Assembly: GCF_963678635.1 (NCBI RefSeq)
Contig: NC_087063.1
Location: forward strand, 48,869,220-48,933,219
DNA length: 64,000 bases
Source: Symsagittifera roscoffensis
Lineage: Eukaryota; Xenacoelomorpha; Acoela; Convolutidae
Direction of reading: 5' to 3'
Below are positions 23,330 through 35,200 of this stretch, piece by piece. Position 1 is the first letter of the stretch, and every line of letters begins with the position of its first letter. Under the pieces are notes generated by a model that saw only the letters and a list, made by a program, of their open reading frames with translations, did no database searches and was not told where the DNA came from. The position numbers and the translations under genes are program-made.

Positions 23330-24050
23330 TTATAATTTTTGCCCCTTTTTTGATATAATCGATTTATAAGGTAGTTCCTAGTATGTTCATTTCCTGGAAA
23401 AAAGTGAATTGTTCAATTTTGACATCTATGTTCAAGATACATGGCAACAAAAGGAGATTAAAATATGGAAATTGTGCTAAATAGACGCGCTCGGCACAAA
23501 CAGTTCCATCGAATCTCTTATGTGTTTAACCTAATATCGAGACCCAAAAGAAACAAAAAAAAATCGAATCGAATTATTCTGGTTTCTTTTTCTGGATCGA
23601 AGGAGTAAGTTAAACTGGAGAAAACTACAGGAGTTAGGCTGTTATAGCTAACTGAAAAATAACATGCAGTAGCCTTAGATAAAAAATTCATTACCAATTA
23701 AAACAAGACTGCTCGTATCAGGGCAAAACCCTGAATGTTCCGTCTGCCTTTTAAGGTTTATGGAGCAGTAATAACATAAAGATCATTAACAAATTAAATG
23801 TAATAAAAAAAATGAATTTTTTTTTAAATTTGAAATCTTTTCTTTGAAAATCATCCCCTCACACGCCATATAAACTACAAAAGAATAAATTTCGCTCCTT
23901 GTAACAAATGAGCTTCCTTCGACCAATTTGGAACGATTTCTAAGACGGATTAAATCTCCGCGTAAGCGTTAATAGCGCGAAATATATCGCGCGCTAATTG
24001 TCCCAAATTGGCCAAAATGGCGATATTTAAACCCCCATAGCTTTACAAAA
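23330..24050 (+). repeat. Direct duplicate of 21541-22280
   Basis: Second copy of the duplicated block, including the start of a Rep-A copy at the identical position. Confidence 0.85.
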
Positions 24051-24226
24051 ACTGATCACAGGTGAACTATCTTTTCAAGTTTAAGCTCAGGACAACAATA
24101 CCTTTTAATGATGAAAAAAATATCCGTCAAAATGGCTAGTTAAAAAGTCGAAATTTGACTGAAGAAAAAAAAACTCACCCCGAGCACAAATTTTCCGTTA
24201 CTTTCGTATCGAAAGTCGGAACAAAA
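23703..24226 (+). repeat. Rep-A copy 14
   Basis: Complete: ACAAGACTGCTCGTATCAGG to CGTATCGAAAGTCGGAACAA. It shares the CAGGGC-AAAA-CCCTG variant with copy 13, but its 3' half has the normal terminal hairpin. Confidence 0.9.
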
Positions 24227-24491
24227 AAATCCGAGAAAACTTAAAAAAAGGTTACATGAGAAAATACAGCGGTGGCAACTAATAGCTCAAGTGTTACACT
24301 TGTTTAAAAGCTGCAAATTATCACTAAATTTGATCGTTTTTCTTGTGTTAATAAAAATTGAATCAGTAACAGATTCTTTCAGCCAATTGGTTTCCAGAAA
24401 AAATTTCTCATTTTTTTTCTGGTGGAAGCCGAGCTAGGCATACTATGAAGTTGAAATTCCTTAGGCTACAGCTCAACGAAAAGCATTTATA

Positions 24492-24929
24492 CAGGGGCGG
24501 ATTTAGGGGGGGGGGGCGGGGGGGCGGACGCTTTCCTCCCTCAGAGATTCGACCCCTTGCCGACCCAAAGGGTCCCCCCTTTGATAGTTTTTCAGAAATC
24601 GATTTTTGGCCGACCGACCCTAAAATTTTTCTAAAAGCGCCTTCGGCGCCAATATATACTAACTTTGAGGGGGAGCGCGCGCCAAAAAAACTCGATATTT
24701 TTGTCAACATTTTTCAAAAAGTGCCCAAAAACAGCTTTTTTGACTGTTTTTTCAAAAATTTGCCTGCGGCGCAGAAACTTTTGCCAAAATAGGGGCAAAA
24801 CAGTGCCAACAGTGCTCGAAAAATCAATTTGGTCGACCTAAAAAAAAAGGTCGTCAAAATTTTCGAATTTTTTTTTGAAACCCCCCCCCCCCCCCCCCCC
24901 CCCTCGAGAAAGTCTTAGATCCGCCCCTG
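24492..24929 (+). mobile_element. hAT-type MITE, copy 2, with intact 8-bp target duplication
   Basis: 438 bp from CAGGGGCGGATTTAGGGG to CTTAGATCCGCCCCTG, so terminal inverted repeats of about 15 bp. It is flanked on both sides by CATTTATA (24484-24491 and 24930-24937). Perfect 8-bp target duplications and these end sequences are characteristic of the hAT superfamily. It has no transposase and is internally rich in short inverted motifs (GGCGCC). A C-run at 24881-24903 may be miscounted. The open frames on both strands are by-products. Confidence 0.92.
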
Positions 24930-26233
24930 CATTTATATATCCAAAACTAGAGATTCAGGCTATTTGTGCGTACACAAAGTCATTGCGTGAAACAGTATGA
25001 ATACCTGTTTTTTTCCCGCGTTGATCTTGCAGATTTAGCAATAACACATAGTATTTTGAAATGCAGCACAGTTCACAGAAAAATAGAGCAGTGAATTATC
25101 GATAACTTTTTGATTTTCCACTAATTAAAGAGAAGATAATCATCAAAAATATCAAGAAATATTTATGCAGTTCAGGCTATTGTACGCACAAAGATGCTTT
25201 ATTATGGTGAGCTTTTACTAATGTTAAAATCTATTTTGAGATAATTTTCAGCGACATTGGCGAAGAAAAAACGTGCATGATTGGAGAGCTACTGATTGAG
25301 TGTTCGTTCGAACCCTTAGGGATTTAAGATTTTTAGCATTCAGAAGATGATTCAGCGCGAATTCTGAAAGTAAACCTTGATTCAAAAAAGGTTCGAAGCT
25401 TTTATAGGACTCAGATTTTCAAGTCTGTTTCATCAATTTTTTCCCCCTGACCGCGAATAACATGCCTCAGATCAGATCCTGAATCAGTAATGGCAAACTG
25501 ATTTCTCAGATTTCTCTGTGAAAAACCAATAATTTCTCTCTGGCATAGCAATAAAAACTTTTAAAAAAACCAGATAATCTGGAAAAAAAATAGGTCAGTT
25601 CCAACTTTTTTTTCCCAATGTGTTTGAGCACGAAGTTTGAAACACCCGAGAAACCAGAGGCGAAATTAAGGGTTGTCGGATTTCCCCCTGACCTTAGGAA
25701 TTTGACTCTATCATGACTCTATCAATAGAGTTTTCCTGTAATTTTGTTTTATGACATCAAATTCCTGCCAACTCACCCTAAGTTGTCTATGGGTTAAAAC
25801 ATGATAGATCTGAAAGGGGAAAGCATGCCGCAAAAAAGTTTGATTTTTTGTCAAAACTTTCCCAAAGAGGCGGAAAAATGTGTTGTTGAAAAATTTTTCG
25901 TACGACAAAATGTAGTCTTAGCGTTCAGATTAGTCGCCAATTTATGCAATTTTCCTGTATCTTGTTATCGTGCTAATACAATAATTTATTATGATTTTTT
26001 TTACTCGTTTTTTTCCGCTCTAGCTTTGCATTTTGTTAAAAATATGTTCTGTTGAAAATATGTTTTGAGAAAAATATGCTCAACATATGCTCAGATGCCG
26101 TAAGTTTCTCTGAAGACCTTTGGCTATGTTCAGCTGAATTTCAAAATAGCATCAGTTTAAAACGGAAATACTAATCAATGGGGGTAATTTACGTAATTAT
26201 TTTACCGCGATAACAATCTGCTAGAAAATTTAA

Positions 26234-26757
26234 AAAGACTGCAAATACCAGGCGAAAGCCCTGAAGGTTCAGACTACCTTTTAACATCTAAGGGCGCAAA
26301 CTAAAAAAAAATAAAACATGGGGTTTGCAGAAACTTGCAAAGTGGTAGAGAAAAAAAAATAAACAGCATTACTTACAGTAGAAGAAATTGAAGGCTCAGA
26401 AAAAAGCCCGAGAATTCGTCGAATTTGGTTGCATAAGTTTATACCAGAAATACAATTTTGGACGACAGCTTTTATCCTGCATAGTTCCGACTTATATATG
26501 CTCGGGGTGGTTTTTTGTTCAGGCCACTTTTATAAAACTCTGTTTCCTCGGAAGATCGATATTTTGAGCTGCATGTTGCCAGCAGACTGTGCACACCACT
26601 AATAACTCCATACTCGACTCAAATTGAATCACTTAATTTTTGATATTATCAGCCTAAATTTCATAGCTTTGCCAATATTTAATCTACCAAATTATCCGAG
26701 ACCACTCAAAAGGTAGTCAGAACAACTAGGGTTTTACCTTGCTACGAGCAGTCTTAT
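26234..26757. repeat. Rep-A-like relics in opposite orientations
   Basis: 26234-26295 is a degraded left end (AGACTGCAAATACCAGGCGAAAGCCCTGAA). 26485-26757 is a degraded inverted copy, with GTTCCGACTTATATATGCTCGGGGTGG at one end and CTACGAGCAGTCTTA at the other. Confidence 0.6.
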
Positions 26758-27505
26758 TTGAAAGTTAACTTTTAAAATAGACGAGTTTTCTTCGCACAAA
26801 TTCCAGATTTATCATTTGCAAACTCAATGGTTCGAATATATTTTTCGAATGTTTGGCTTGAAATCGTTCATATATAGTATGAAAAAAATCCGACCACGCA
26901 CTGTGCCTCTTGTAACACCGTTTATTGTAGCTCAAAATGATTTTGTAGTGGCAACTTTTACTCAAACTTTTCTGCTTGACAAAAAATTGGCAAATATTTC
27001 TTGAGGTGAATTAAAAATTTATATGGATGACGATGATTCAAAAAAACTTGTGAAACAAGTTTGAATAATTCGGCGAAGACAAGAATAACAGCTGTACCAT
27101 ATTTTTGTCTTATTTTGAGTGTGTAAGTTTATTCTATACTAAATTTATTACGTGGTCGAAACGTTGTGACACTCTGAAAAGAACCTGCTAATTTTTTATT
27201 ATGATTTTCTAAAAGCTGTTCAATCAAATATCTCACCACATATCCGTGCAAAATGATTTGAACAAGCAGCTTGGGTTTTTCTGAGAAGTTGGCTCAATGT
27301 TGACTGTTTGCAGACCGAAAAACAAAGAGTTGAAAATCCGATAGTTATTTTTAGCGAGCTTTACAGTTCTCTCTGTGCTCCTCATTGGGCTCAGCATATT
27401 CTGCTAGTTTCAGTGCTGGCAGTTACACATGGCTGCAAAATGGATCAGTCAATTTGTGAGTCTACCTGTTTGTGACATGTGAGTTAGTTTTCTTTTTGTT
27501 GTCAG

Positions 27506-27813
27506 ATACATCGCCATAACTCGACCCCTTTCCGCCTCATCGGTGCTGAGCAGGCGAAAACTCATTGTGGCGGCTGTCCTAGCGTGGGTTCTGCCAGCAA
27601 TTCTTTCGGGCCGATTGCTGTTTTCGGTTACTCTCGTCGAACTGGAGTACAATGGATCCACGAACTGCTACAATCCGGACAAACACATTGAGATATACAT
27701 TGCAGAGACCCTGCTGTTCTACGCAGTCCCATTGGCTGGTATGACAGTCGTGTACTCGGTCGTGATACGCCAGCTGCGAAACAGCATCCGACAGCAGGCC
27801 ATTATGATTTCCG
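27506..27813 (+). CDS. Class A GPCR, exon with ICL2 to TM5
   Basis: After the acceptor GTTGTCAG the exon completes the ERY motif and encodes YIAITRPL, then TM4 (VAAVLAWVLPAILSG, with Trp 4.50 and Pro). ECL2 follows with the disulfide cysteine (GSTNCYN), then TM5 (LLFYAVPLAGMTVVYSVVI, with Pro 5.50). The best exon end is 27813, where G|GT completes a Gly codon with the next exon start (phase 1, donor GTTCGC). Reading past it gives a frame that stops at 27875 without receptor features. Confidence 0.85.
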
Positions 27814-28229
27814 GTTCGCTGATTCTTCACCCTTACTTTTATGACGCACGATACATGCAGGGGGCGGATCTATAATGTTCGATGAAAAGGGCGTTTTCAG
27901 AAAATATTTTTCAACAACAATTTTAGACCCATCGAATCAAAAAATCATAAGTACTCAATGCGCAAAATAATAGTTTGAACCAGCCAGGGTATTTTTTTTG
28001 ACAAAACTGGATGGCGTAATATAACACCAAATGGGGATTTTATGGGCGGCAAAGAGTAAAATTCTTTCATGAAGCCGTACATAGTGTCCACTTAAATTAA
28101 ACGGACAAAAATATTGAAGATTTTTTTCTCAAATTGGGTGGTTATTGTTCCGACTTATTGTTTTTTTTCTGATCAGTTTAAATTAGCTCTAAGTCTGCCC
28201 ACATGCAATAAAACTGGATTTGTTCTCAG

Positions 28230-28909
28230 GTGCACACAGTGTGAAAACTTCATCAAAAGCTGAGAAGAGCAGCACGATCAACGATTCTCTCAACTCTGAC
28301 AGGGACGAAACTGACCGAGCAAATCCGAACCGGCTACAAGTGCACACTACATCTCATCACAGAAGCAACTGCAAACTACAGTCTTCGCAACCAGTGTCAC
28401 GACAAACCAATCAAACCAGTCAGCTTCACTCGGCTAAAAGCCGAATGAACGTCGTGTCCATGCTCGCACTGAACGTCATGCTGTTCGCAATTTTCACCTT
28501 CCCCTTTCACTTTTCCCGACTCTATATATATTCAACGAGTCCTCGCGGCACAATGAACCTGTTCGGAAGCGAACTGTTCGGGTTCCTAGTGGTCTCGAAC
28601 TCAATCGCTTTCCGATGTCTCGATTCGGCTCTGAACCCACTTGTAATTATCATTCTTTCTCCTCGGATCCGCTCGGCCATTCGCCGACTGTTCTGCCGCC
28701 GATGTATTCGTGAACCGAGAGAAAACCGAGAACAGATGCGAAGAGGCAGGCCAATTCAGATGCAGGAACCGACCAGGACTGGAACTACGAGCAGGTTTCC
28801 AAACAGCACCTACCAAAATCAGGAGAAATCGGCTCGATCTAGAGACCCCTCTCAAGGATCATTTACGTTTGGCCAGAGTACTAGCTCTGTCGCGAAGTCA
28901 ACAGTATAA
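28230..28909 (+). CDS. Class A GPCR, last exon with ICL3, TM6, TM7 and C-tail
   Basis: The acceptor TTGTTCTCAG precedes the exon. It encodes a long hydrophilic ICL3 rich in Ser, Thr, Gln and Asn (about 70 residues), TM6 (MLALNVMLFAIFTFPFHFSR, Pro 6.50 kept but the usual CWxP is TFPF) and TM7 (VVSNSIAFRCLDSALNPLVIIIL). The NPxxY motif is therefore NPLVI, with Tyr replaced by Ile. Helix 8 is basic (SPRIRSAIRRLFC), followed by a ~65-residue Ser/Arg-rich tail and TAA at 28907. Confidence 0.9.
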
Positions 28910-29165
28910 GTCTGGTTATGCTTATAGAACTTTGAGCATAACTTAAGACAATTCTAAGATAGAGTTGTGTTCTGTTATGTAATCAAACAAAACCTATCAT
29001 TTTTAACCGCTGTTTTTCTCAAAATTTGTGATTTAATAAGCATTCCTTCGCTTTCGGGAAAAAAAGACTGGAGTCTGTTCAATTGAAATATCAAAACGCA
29101 GAAAGCGTTGGAAAAATAGATGTTTTTAATTGTGATTTGATTTAGTTTGCAGAATTTTTCATTCC

Positions 29166-29171
29166 AATAAA
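29166..29171 (+). promoter_or_regulatory. Candidate poly(A) signal of the receptor gene
   Basis: AATAAA about 260 bases after the receptor stop codon, the first clear one on this strand. Confidence 0.5.
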
Positions 29172-29330
29172 TGTAAACTCATTTTGAATGTTCAATGTTT
29201 AGTAATTAACAAGCCCCTCTGATCAAATTTCATTTCTTTAAAATTGCTTTTTCGAAAAGAAAAACTGACAGGTGAGGTATTGAAGTGGCCATACAGCTCA
29301 TGTACAGGAAGCCTTTTGCAGACAAAAAAA

Positions 29331-29397
29331 ATGAGAGAGAGAGAGAGAGAGAGGAGAGATAGAAAGATAATGAAGAGAGAGAAAGAGAGAGGAGAGT
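29331..29397. repeat. (GA)n-rich microsatellite
   Basis: GAGAGA run with AGATAGAAAG interruptions. Confidence 0.95.
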
Positions 29398-30000
29398 AAA
29401 TTAACAAATTCGAGTGACCGACAGTTACATCGGCAATGAGCCAAAATGGGAATGGTGGATTACTTTTCAAGATTTTTTTCTAGGCAGGCGACCTCCGTTG
29501 CCGAAAATTCAAATTATGACAGGACAATATATCCGCCAAGGGAAAAAAGACACCAGAGGAAGCACGGGGAGAAACTCTAGCCAATGTTGCCAAAACCAAA
29601 TGGTAGAGGATGTACGTTCATGCAAATTCGTCTCAGCCAATAAGAACGTGTTCAGTAATGATTACGCGAATAAAACTTGTCACTCATTTAAGCCGAGCAA
29701 GGGCATGAAGTAATGCTGAAAAAATCAACCAATAAGAATCGTGGAACTTGCCTATTAGATATATGCAAAAACAGTAACCGAAAAGTCAGACCTCATTCTC
29801 AGGGTTGTGTGTAGAGTTACTCTCAAGTTGCTCAGAATTCAAAGACGCCTCAAAACTTTTCCACTTCAACACCCGACAAATCAGATGGTATTGAAACAAT
29901 AAAAATCTCAACCCAATCAGAAAATGTGAAATTAACTGTTGTTCTTAACAATCTGGCAAAACCGCATCCAATCTAAAGCTCGAATAGCTGATATTGAGAA
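29398..30000. other. Intergenic, nothing recognised
   Basis: A 99-codon plus-strand frame (29414-29713) has no motif I recognise. It could be a decayed 5' part of the retroelement remnant that follows. Confidence 0.4.
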
Positions 30001-30099
30001 ATTAAAGTGTACGCCCGAAAAAATTTGTACATAAAAAAATTTTCCTGGTTTATCTTACTCTTTTATCAACACGGAAAATTGAGTGCACTCGGTAATAAC

Positions 30100-30900
30100 C
30101 AGGACTTCATAATACTGCAGAAAAATGAGCAACCGGAAATATTGTCTCTGAAATTAGTGGAGGAAAATCTGGAAAACAACCCAATACTGAAAATGATACG
30201 AGATTACGATGTGCAATTCGTAATTGTGGTCTACAGGCTAAAGAAATCATAACCAAATTGGGCCAATACTACGACCATCAGTACCACGATTTTGCGGTTT
30301 GGGAAAACTGCCTGTGTAAGAACGGCAGACTGGCAATACCAAAGGCACTATCAATGGCGATGATGAACCAGCTACACTTTCACCACCACGGTTGGAACAA
30401 GATGTACGCGGCCGCAAGAACATTTGGATGTTAATAATACATCGAGTTTTAGCTGCAACCTCAAAATACTGCAAACAATGCCCAGAAGCAGTGAAAAATC
30501 TCAAGCCCAATATGCCTATGGGTAAAGCTATATACCAAGGGAACCAAATGAAGTTGAGTAATTCGGTTTTCAGGGACCCGTAAAACTATATGAATGGCCG
30601 AAAAAATACTCTTTTGTACTAGTTGATGTTTTTTCACACTGGAATTTAGCGTATATGCTCAAGTAACAAGTCTAGGCATGACCTAAGAATTCTCAGAAAA
30701 TCTATCGCGGCTCACGGGCACATGCAAAAACTGCATATGGACAAAGCGACGGATTTGTTACGGAAAAAATCCAACTTTTCTGTAACATTGAGCGCTGTGT
30801 GTTATTCAAGTCACCGGTTCGAGACCACAGAGTAACAGAAAGGATCCAAAGAACCATAACGTTACTTAAATACTACGTTGTCATCTAACTAAGGTAAAAC
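30100..30900 (+). pseudogene. Decayed retroelement integrase
   Basis: Across three frames the order of an integrase can be followed. First comes a linker peptide (GRLAIPKALS), then the zinc finger (LHFHHHGWNKMYAAAR, then CKQC). The core start follows (FQGPVKLYEWPKKYSFVLVD and VFSHW). Next are a degraded middle (HMDKAT), FVTEKIQLFC and a final RDHRVTERIQRT, corresponding to the usual H-x-NG-x-ER region. Frameshifts and stops occur throughout. Only the integrase is recognisable, with no RT upstream. It is probably Ty3/gypsy and unrelated in detail to the element at 13-19 kb. Confidence 0.65.
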
Positions 30901-31039
30901 AGAAAAAAATATAAAACCCGTTAACAAATAGACCTAAATGCCTTCAGTTAAAAGTCCCCAAAGAACCCACCAGATATTTAAAAAAAACCTGGTGAGAAAA
31001 ATGAATAATTGACAACACACTGTGTAACATTGGAAAAAA

Positions 31040-31555
31040 GTCCATTTGTTGAGACGAAGTTAGGTCGCGTTTAGATTAGATCCAGTGTCCAACACGACAG
31101 GCCCATCAATAAGTGTACAGGCAGGCCGGAAAATTTAGAGCTCCTACCAATCGAAGCTGAACAGTCTGGGGCAAAACCTATGGACAAATAGCGATCAAGA
31201 AAAACGACGGGCAGCAGCAAACAGAAAAAACGACGTGTCGAGGAATCGAACGATGATAATACAGACGAGACTGCCGAAAAAGGGCAAGAATAAAAAATGG
31301 CGGGTGAATGAGCGGACACTTTAAGAGAAAACAAGCCAAACGGAACCGGAGGCGAAAGAATCGTGAAACCATTATTAAAACACCGGCGAGTACATCAACT
31401 CGGCAACGCAAAGCATTCACAAAGATGGGTGAGGTGATAATAAGGAGGATTAAAAAGACAACAAAAAGACAACGCAATGGGAAAATGAATGAAAAAAAAA
31501 ACAGGAAAACTGTTGTTTCGGTTAAACCTTTGATATCAGATTTTGCAACATAGCT
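31040..31555 (+). other. Charged coding-like remnant, possibly a pol tail
   Basis: Plus-strand frames here give Lys/Arg/Glu-rich peptides (ENLELLPIEAEQSG, then KKRRVEESNDDNTDETAEK, then a very basic 81-codon frame at 31308-31553). Position and charge suggest the tail of the preceding integrase polyprotein. No conserved domain is visible. Confidence 0.3.
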
Positions 31556-31559
31556 AGCG

Positions 31560-32300
31560 AGAAAAGTCCAAAAAGCACTCAAAAAATCTAAAATTTGATT
31601 ACTTCCGAGAAAAATAGTTTTTTGTGTGAAAAAGTAGAGCGTAGCACCTTATGCAGAAGGAATTCACGCTACCTGTAACTTGGATTGAGCATAAAATGTT
31701 AGATTTAGGGTGGTAGTTTTCGAGAACAAAAAACTTAAAAAACGGTCAAAAATCAACATTTCCGAGAGCCATAACTTATGGTGTCAGAAAAATATGGGCG
31801 TTGTCACATATCGAAATGAGCTTCTTGAAATCCGTTCTTTGAATTGAAACCAAATCTCAGATATGGCAGGGCTGTTTTTGAGAATATTCAAAAAAATTTA
31901 ATAACAGTCAAAACATCAAAAGTTTGACTTTTCCGAGGAAGATAACTTTTTCAGTGAAAAAACGTTTTCAGTGACCGCTGAAGCCAGGCAGCTTCTCTAC
32001 GCGTTATCTCCATTAAACCCACAATATCAGACTTGAGAGTTTAGTTTTCGAGAAAAACCGAAAAGATTCACAAAACAGTCACAATCAAAATTTTGACTAT
32101 TCCGAGGGCGATAACTTTATGTGTGAAACAAATGGACGTGGCCTCATATGCTAGAAATTTTTCGAAACTGTTTTTTTTTTCATGAGACCAAAAACTCAGA
32201 TTTGAGAGAAATAGTTTTTTAGAAAACGAAAATATCAAAAATTTGGTTCAAATATTCCCCCATAAAAATATGGGTCAAATATTCTCCTGCGAATTTTCTG
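31560..32300 (+). repeat. Rep-B copy 1: diverged ~167-bp tandem units
   Basis: The motif TTGACTTTTCCGAGGAAGATAAC recurs in diverged form near 31602, 31752, 31925 and 32092, i.e. every ~150-175 bases. Intervening blocks resemble ATCTCAGATTTGAGAG and AGTTTTCGAGAAAA. The run ends with GGTCAAATATTCTCC, a boundary also seen at two other loci. Confidence 0.65.
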
Positions 32301-32394
32301 TAGAATATAGACACAGGGGTCAAGTAAAAAAGCTCTAGAGGAGTATGCAGGCTCACAAGGGAGAAGGCGCTTTTTCGATTGATACCCTTTTTTG

Positions 32395-33745
32395 AAAATA
32401 AGTTCCATAACGAAAAAAAAAAATTGAAAATTCAACCAACCGACTGGTAAAAGTACAACTAATTTGAAAAATGCGGAGGGCAGCAAAAAAACTGTGTTTT
32501 CCTTGATACACCCCAAAATAAGGTCACTAAATCTATAAAAAAATAGGCCGAAGTAATTTGGGCCGAGCAATTTTTTTAGCGAAATAAAAATTAGAAGGAA
32601 ATACGAAATCAAGATAAAGTAAAATTACATAATTCAGAAGTAAAACAAACATTATATTTAACATTACAAAAATGCGCACAGTAAAAAAAATCAATTCCAA
32701 GATGTGATAATTAGGCGGTCGAGATAAGCAAACAAATAAATGGCAGAAAAAAAAACAGATTCTAACACAGGACCATTGCCGCCCCAGGCGTATTTATTAC
32801 CTCCAGGCTAAGTGGGATATTAACTCAGAGAGGCTTGATTTCATTATGAACCAAGATATAAGTTATTCAAGTGATTCTGTTAGACAAGTTGTAAGCCCGA
32901 AAAAGTTTATATTCCAGTTTGATAACGATTGCCATTTGCAAGCGTAATTAACAATAAAAATACTTGATACTTTACATTGATACGTATATAAAGAGTGAAA
33001 AAGCTATATAGAAAACGCTCATGATTGCAAGAGTACCAGCGCTGCAGCTAACTCAGTTCCTAATAAATTTTCACATTCGTTTCAAGTTCATTGGCCAACC
33101 CTACGTCATAGGGTTATTTTGTGAATTTATGTAACGTTCATGAAGATGTGTGGAAATTTGCCTGTCAATTATATTTGACCTCGGTATTGTCTGTAAAAGC
33201 CTGAATTAAACAATGCAGTAAGCGGGTATGTCTATCGATACGGTTGGATTTATTACACTGCACTCTATAATTCGTTTTCTTGCTTCAATACAACAAGTAA
33301 TTTCAAAAAGATCAAAGAAGAGAAAAAAGTGAAAATGGAGAGCAGTTTTGAAAAAAAATTTGAGCTTCAACCACCAGACATCTAACTTTTCAAGTCAACT
33401 ACCGTGCTCATTTGTGTCACTGACTCTTACAGAATCTAAACAAAAGTAATGGATAGTTTGGAAAATCCATGATACTAAACTGCCAATAATAAGCAAAAAA
33501 ATTTCCACCGAAAAGCACTGCTATCTGCGAGTACGTTTGGAGAGAAGAAGAGTTAGTAATATGACACTATGCTCACCATCCGGAGTTCAATAATGAAAAA
33601 GAAATGAAATGTCGGTTTGACTGGAACAGCAGTATAAGCTGCACACGAGCAGAAAAAAAGCTGCCCAGACTTTACAATTAAACAACTATACCAACTAAAT
33701 GGTTCATTAATTTTAATTGAAATAGTTGCTAACTTAAACAGCCTA
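32395..33745 (+). repeat. ~1.4-kb tandem duplication, unit 1
   Basis: Nearly all of this block recurs at 33808-35200 in the same orientation. Shared landmarks are AAAATGCGGAGGGCAGCAAA, GATGTGATAATTAGGCGGTC and GTACCAGCGCTGCAGCTAAC. Unit 2 carries a ~40-base insertion (around 34150-34193) and small differences. No gene is evident. 32868-32950 holds a decayed version of the BED-like peptide described at 37188. Confidence 0.9.
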
Positions 33746-33807
33746 TATTCTGAGAAAGAAGTTTCTGAGAGAAACTAAAAACCTTCCAATAAAATTGTAA
33801 ATAATTT

Positions 33808-35200
33808 TCAATAACGAAAAAAAAATTGAAATTTGAACAAACCTACTGGTAAAAGTACAACTAATTTGAAAAATGCGGAGGGCAGCAAAAAACTGTGTTT
33901 TCCTTGATACACCCCAAAATAAGGTCACTAAATCTATTTAAAAAAATAGGCCAAAGTAATTTAGGCCGAGTAATTTTTTTAACGAAATAAAAATTAGAAG
34001 GAAATACGAAATCAAGATAAATGTAAAATTACATGTTTTAGAAGTAAAACAAACATTAGAAATAACTTAACAAAAATGCGCACAGCAAAAAAAAATCAAA
34101 TCCAAGATGTGATAATTAGGCGGTCGAGATAAGCAAACAAATAAATGGCAGACAATTTTAGTTGAAACAGAATATTTCCCGTTTGAAAAAAGAACAGATT
34201 CTAACACAGGACCATTGCCGTCCAAGGCGTATTTGTTACCTCCAGGCTAAGTAGGCTGTTAACCAATAGAGGCTTGAATTCATTATGAACCAAGATATAA
34301 GTTATTCAAGTGATTCTGTTAGACAAGTTGTTAGCCCGAAAAAAGTCTATATTCCAGTTTGACAACGCTTGCCATTTGCAAGCGTAATTAACTATAAAAA
34401 TAAAACTATACATTGATACGTATATAAAAAAAGAAAAAGCTATATAGAAAACGCTCATGATTGCAAGAGTACCAGCGCTGCAGCTAACTCAGTTCCTAAT
34501 AATTTTTCACATTCGTTTCAAGTTCATTGGCCAACCCTACGTCATAGCGTTATTTTGTGAATTTATGTATTGTTCTTGAAGATGTGTGGAGACTTGCCTG
34601 TCAATTATAATTGACATCGGTGTTGTCTGTAATAAAATCCTAAATTTAGCAATGCAGTTAGCGGGTATGTCTATCGATACGGTTGGATTTATTACACTGC
34701 ACTCTATAATTCGTTTTCTTGCTTCAATACAACAAGTAATTTCAAAAAGATCAAAGATGAGAAAAAAGTGAAAATGGAGAGCAGTTTTGAAAAATAATTT
34801 GAGCTTCAACCACCAGACATCTGACTTTTCAAGTCAACTGCCGTGCTCATCTGTGTCACTGACTCTTACAGAATCTAAACAAAAGTAATGGATAATTTGG
34901 AAAATCCATGATACTAAACTGCCAAACTGCCAATATTAAGCAACAAAATTTCCACCGAAAAGTACTGCTATATGCGAGTACGTTTGGAGAGAAGAAGAGT
35001 TAGTAATATGACACTATGCTCACCGTCTGGAGTTCAATAATGAAAAAAAATGAAATGTCGGTTTAATTGGAACAGCAGTATAAACTGCTCACACGAGCAG
35101 AAAAAAAAAAGCTGCTCAGACTTTACATTTAAGCAACTATACCAACTGAATGGTTCATTAATTTTGATTGAAATAGTTGCTAACTTAAACAACCTATAAT
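33808..35200 (+). repeat. ~1.4-kb tandem duplication, unit 2
   Basis: Second unit, with a 62-base spacer from the first. 34306-34392 corresponds to the peptide SSDSVRQVVSPKKVYIPV with an in-frame stop, again a decayed BED-like remnant. Confidence 0.9.

Larger units (their letters stand above)
4572..27505 (+). other. 22.9-kb receptor intron
   Basis: It runs from the donor GTCAGC at 4572 to the acceptor TTTTTGTTGTCAG ending at 27505, in phase 2 (CG|A). It contains most of the Rep-A copies, the gypsy element, the MITEs, the microsatellites and the duplications listed separately. Stretches not listed, notably about 5.9-6.8, 8.7-9.4, 11.0-11.8 and 24.9-26.2 kb, are AT-rich with no gene that I can recognise. 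Confidence 0.8.

Noticed and set aside
30790-30840. Pol III box B (GGTTCGAGACC)
   Set aside because: It falls within the decayed integrase coding sequence and has no box A upstream.
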